Under the pieces are notes generated by a model. That model ran no database searches, was not told where the DNA came from, and saw nothing but the letters and a program-made list of their open reading frames with translations. A stretch of DNA of 15,305 bases. It comes from Gammaproteobacteria bacterium. Lineage in GTDB: Bacteria > Pseudomonadota > Gammaproteobacteria > UBA11654. The position numbers were made by a program, and so were the translations under genes. Position 1 is the first letter of the stretch; the number at the start of each line of letters is the position of its first letter. The stretch covers positions 1 through 15,305 of the forward strand of contig JABHDX010000125.1 of NCBI GenBank assembly GCA_018672815.1. Direction: 5' to 3'. This document shows, piece after piece, positions 14,812 through 15,305 of this stretch.

Positions 14812-15305
14812 ATGAACATATCTTTTGAGTTTTTCCCACCTAGTTCTTCAGAGCTACAAAAAAAATTAATCCAAAATATAGAAAAGCTGAAGTTCTTATC
14901 TCCGAATTTTGTCTCTGTGACCTATGGCGCTGGGGGTTCAACAAGAGATAGAACACATAAAATTGTCAACCAAATCATAAATGATATGGGTATTAGAACA
15001 GCGGCTCATTTGACTTGTATTAATGCAACAAAAAAACAAATTAATAGTGTTATTGATGATTATATTAATATTGGTGTCAAAGATATTGTAGCCTTGAGAG
15101 GCGATATGCCAGATATGGATCATTTCGAACCTCATCCCCAAGGTTATAAGAGCTCAGTTGAATTAGTGCAATATATTAATGAAAAAACTGATATTACTAC
15201 TTTTGTTAGTGCTTACCCTGAAAAACATCCTGAATCAAAATCATTACAAAGTGACATAGACCTTCTTAAAGAGAAAATAGATGCGGGTGCATCAAAAGCA
15301 ATCAC
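14812..15305 (+). CDS. metF: Methylenetetrahydrofolate reductase, canonical MetF, 3' end outside window
   Basis: The first 164 codons of an E. coli-type MetF, which reduces 5,10-methylene-THF to 5-methyl-THF for methionine synthesis; the family usually has about 280-300 residues. Landmarks are SFEFFPP (4-10) with Glu6 matching catalytic Glu28 of E. coli, FVSVTYGAGGSTRDRT (33-48), AHLTCI (65-70), VALRGDMP (93-100) with Asp98 matching E. coli Asp120, SAYPEKHPESKS, and DAGASKAI at the edge. The N-terminus is 22 residues shorter than in E. coli. ATG 14812 is the first start codon in frame after a stop at 14761. The gene is controlled by its own promoter and a SAM-II-type riboswitch, which marks it as the biosynthetic enzyme, in contrast to the acetogen-type MetF at 10813. 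It is cut by the window edge, not visibly damaged. Confidence 0.93.
   Translation, partial: MNISFEFFPPSSSELQKKLIQNIEKLKFLSPNFVSVTYGAGGSTRDRTHKIVNQIINDMGIRTAAHLTCINATKKQINSVIDDYINIGVKDIVALRGDMPDMDHFEPHPQGYKSSVELVQYINEKTDITTFVSAYPEKHPESKSLQSDIDLLKEKIDAGASKAI

Noticed and set aside
14938..15141. Small minus-strand ORF of 67 codons, and similar short ORFs inside other genes (e.g. 1367-1570, 3905-4183, 9742-9990, 13868-14080)
   Set aside because: They lie wholly within well-supported genes on the other strand, lack ribosome-binding sites and resemble no family.

Overview
The window looks like chromosome from a streamlined, A+T-rich marine bacterium, most likely a gammaproteobacterium. The reasons are a FadD that follows the E. 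coli enzyme almost motif for motif, a PuuB-type oxidoreductase, very tight gene packing, and a methylated-osmolyte gene set typical of surface-ocean heterotrophs. A SAR86-type or similar lineage is plausible, but no phylogenetic marker gene is present, so this stays an inference. No rRNA, tRNA, insertion sequence, integrase or CRISPR array was found, and no stretch over 300 bases lacks a gene.

Left part (1-3254): the 5' half of a small lipoprotein gene whose body is a 51-bp in-frame tandem repeat (minus strand); a two-gene operon of a MaoC-type hydratase and a crotonase (plus); then a FadD-type acyl-CoA ligase (minus) whose 3' end overlaps the crotonase gene.

Middle (3255-6208): isoprenoid genes. 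One ORF encodes a class II HMG-CoA reductase fused to a mevalonate kinase, followed by a type I isopentenyl-diphosphate isomerase through an ATGA overlap. The other mevalonate-pathway enzymes are not in the window.

Right part (6213-15305): a methyl-metabolism region. It holds a DmdA-like, THF-dependent demethylase with a DmdC-like acyl-CoA dehydrogenase (minus); a BCCT transporter with an acetogen-type MetF (plus); a PuuB-like FAD oxidoreductase (minus); a non-pyrrolysine MttB-family methyltransferase (plus); and the start of a canonical metF (plus). The inferred scheme is: BCCT imports DMSP or a betaine; DmdA moves a methyl group to THF; the first MetF oxidises methyl-THF for C1 catabolism; DmdC and perhaps FadD process the 3-carbon residue; MttB and the FAD oxidase may take methyl groups from, or oxidise, related amines.

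The terminal metF sits behind a clear promoter and a SAM-II-type riboswitch with a plausible mutually exclusive expression platform. It is therefore probably the biosynthetic MetF, distinct from the catabolic one. The PuuB-like/MttB divergent gap is filled by a 22-bp perfect palindrome that carries a TATAAT box in each direction. Several start codons were revised from ribosome-binding sites: 378, 3360, 7985 (GTG) and 10813 (TTG).
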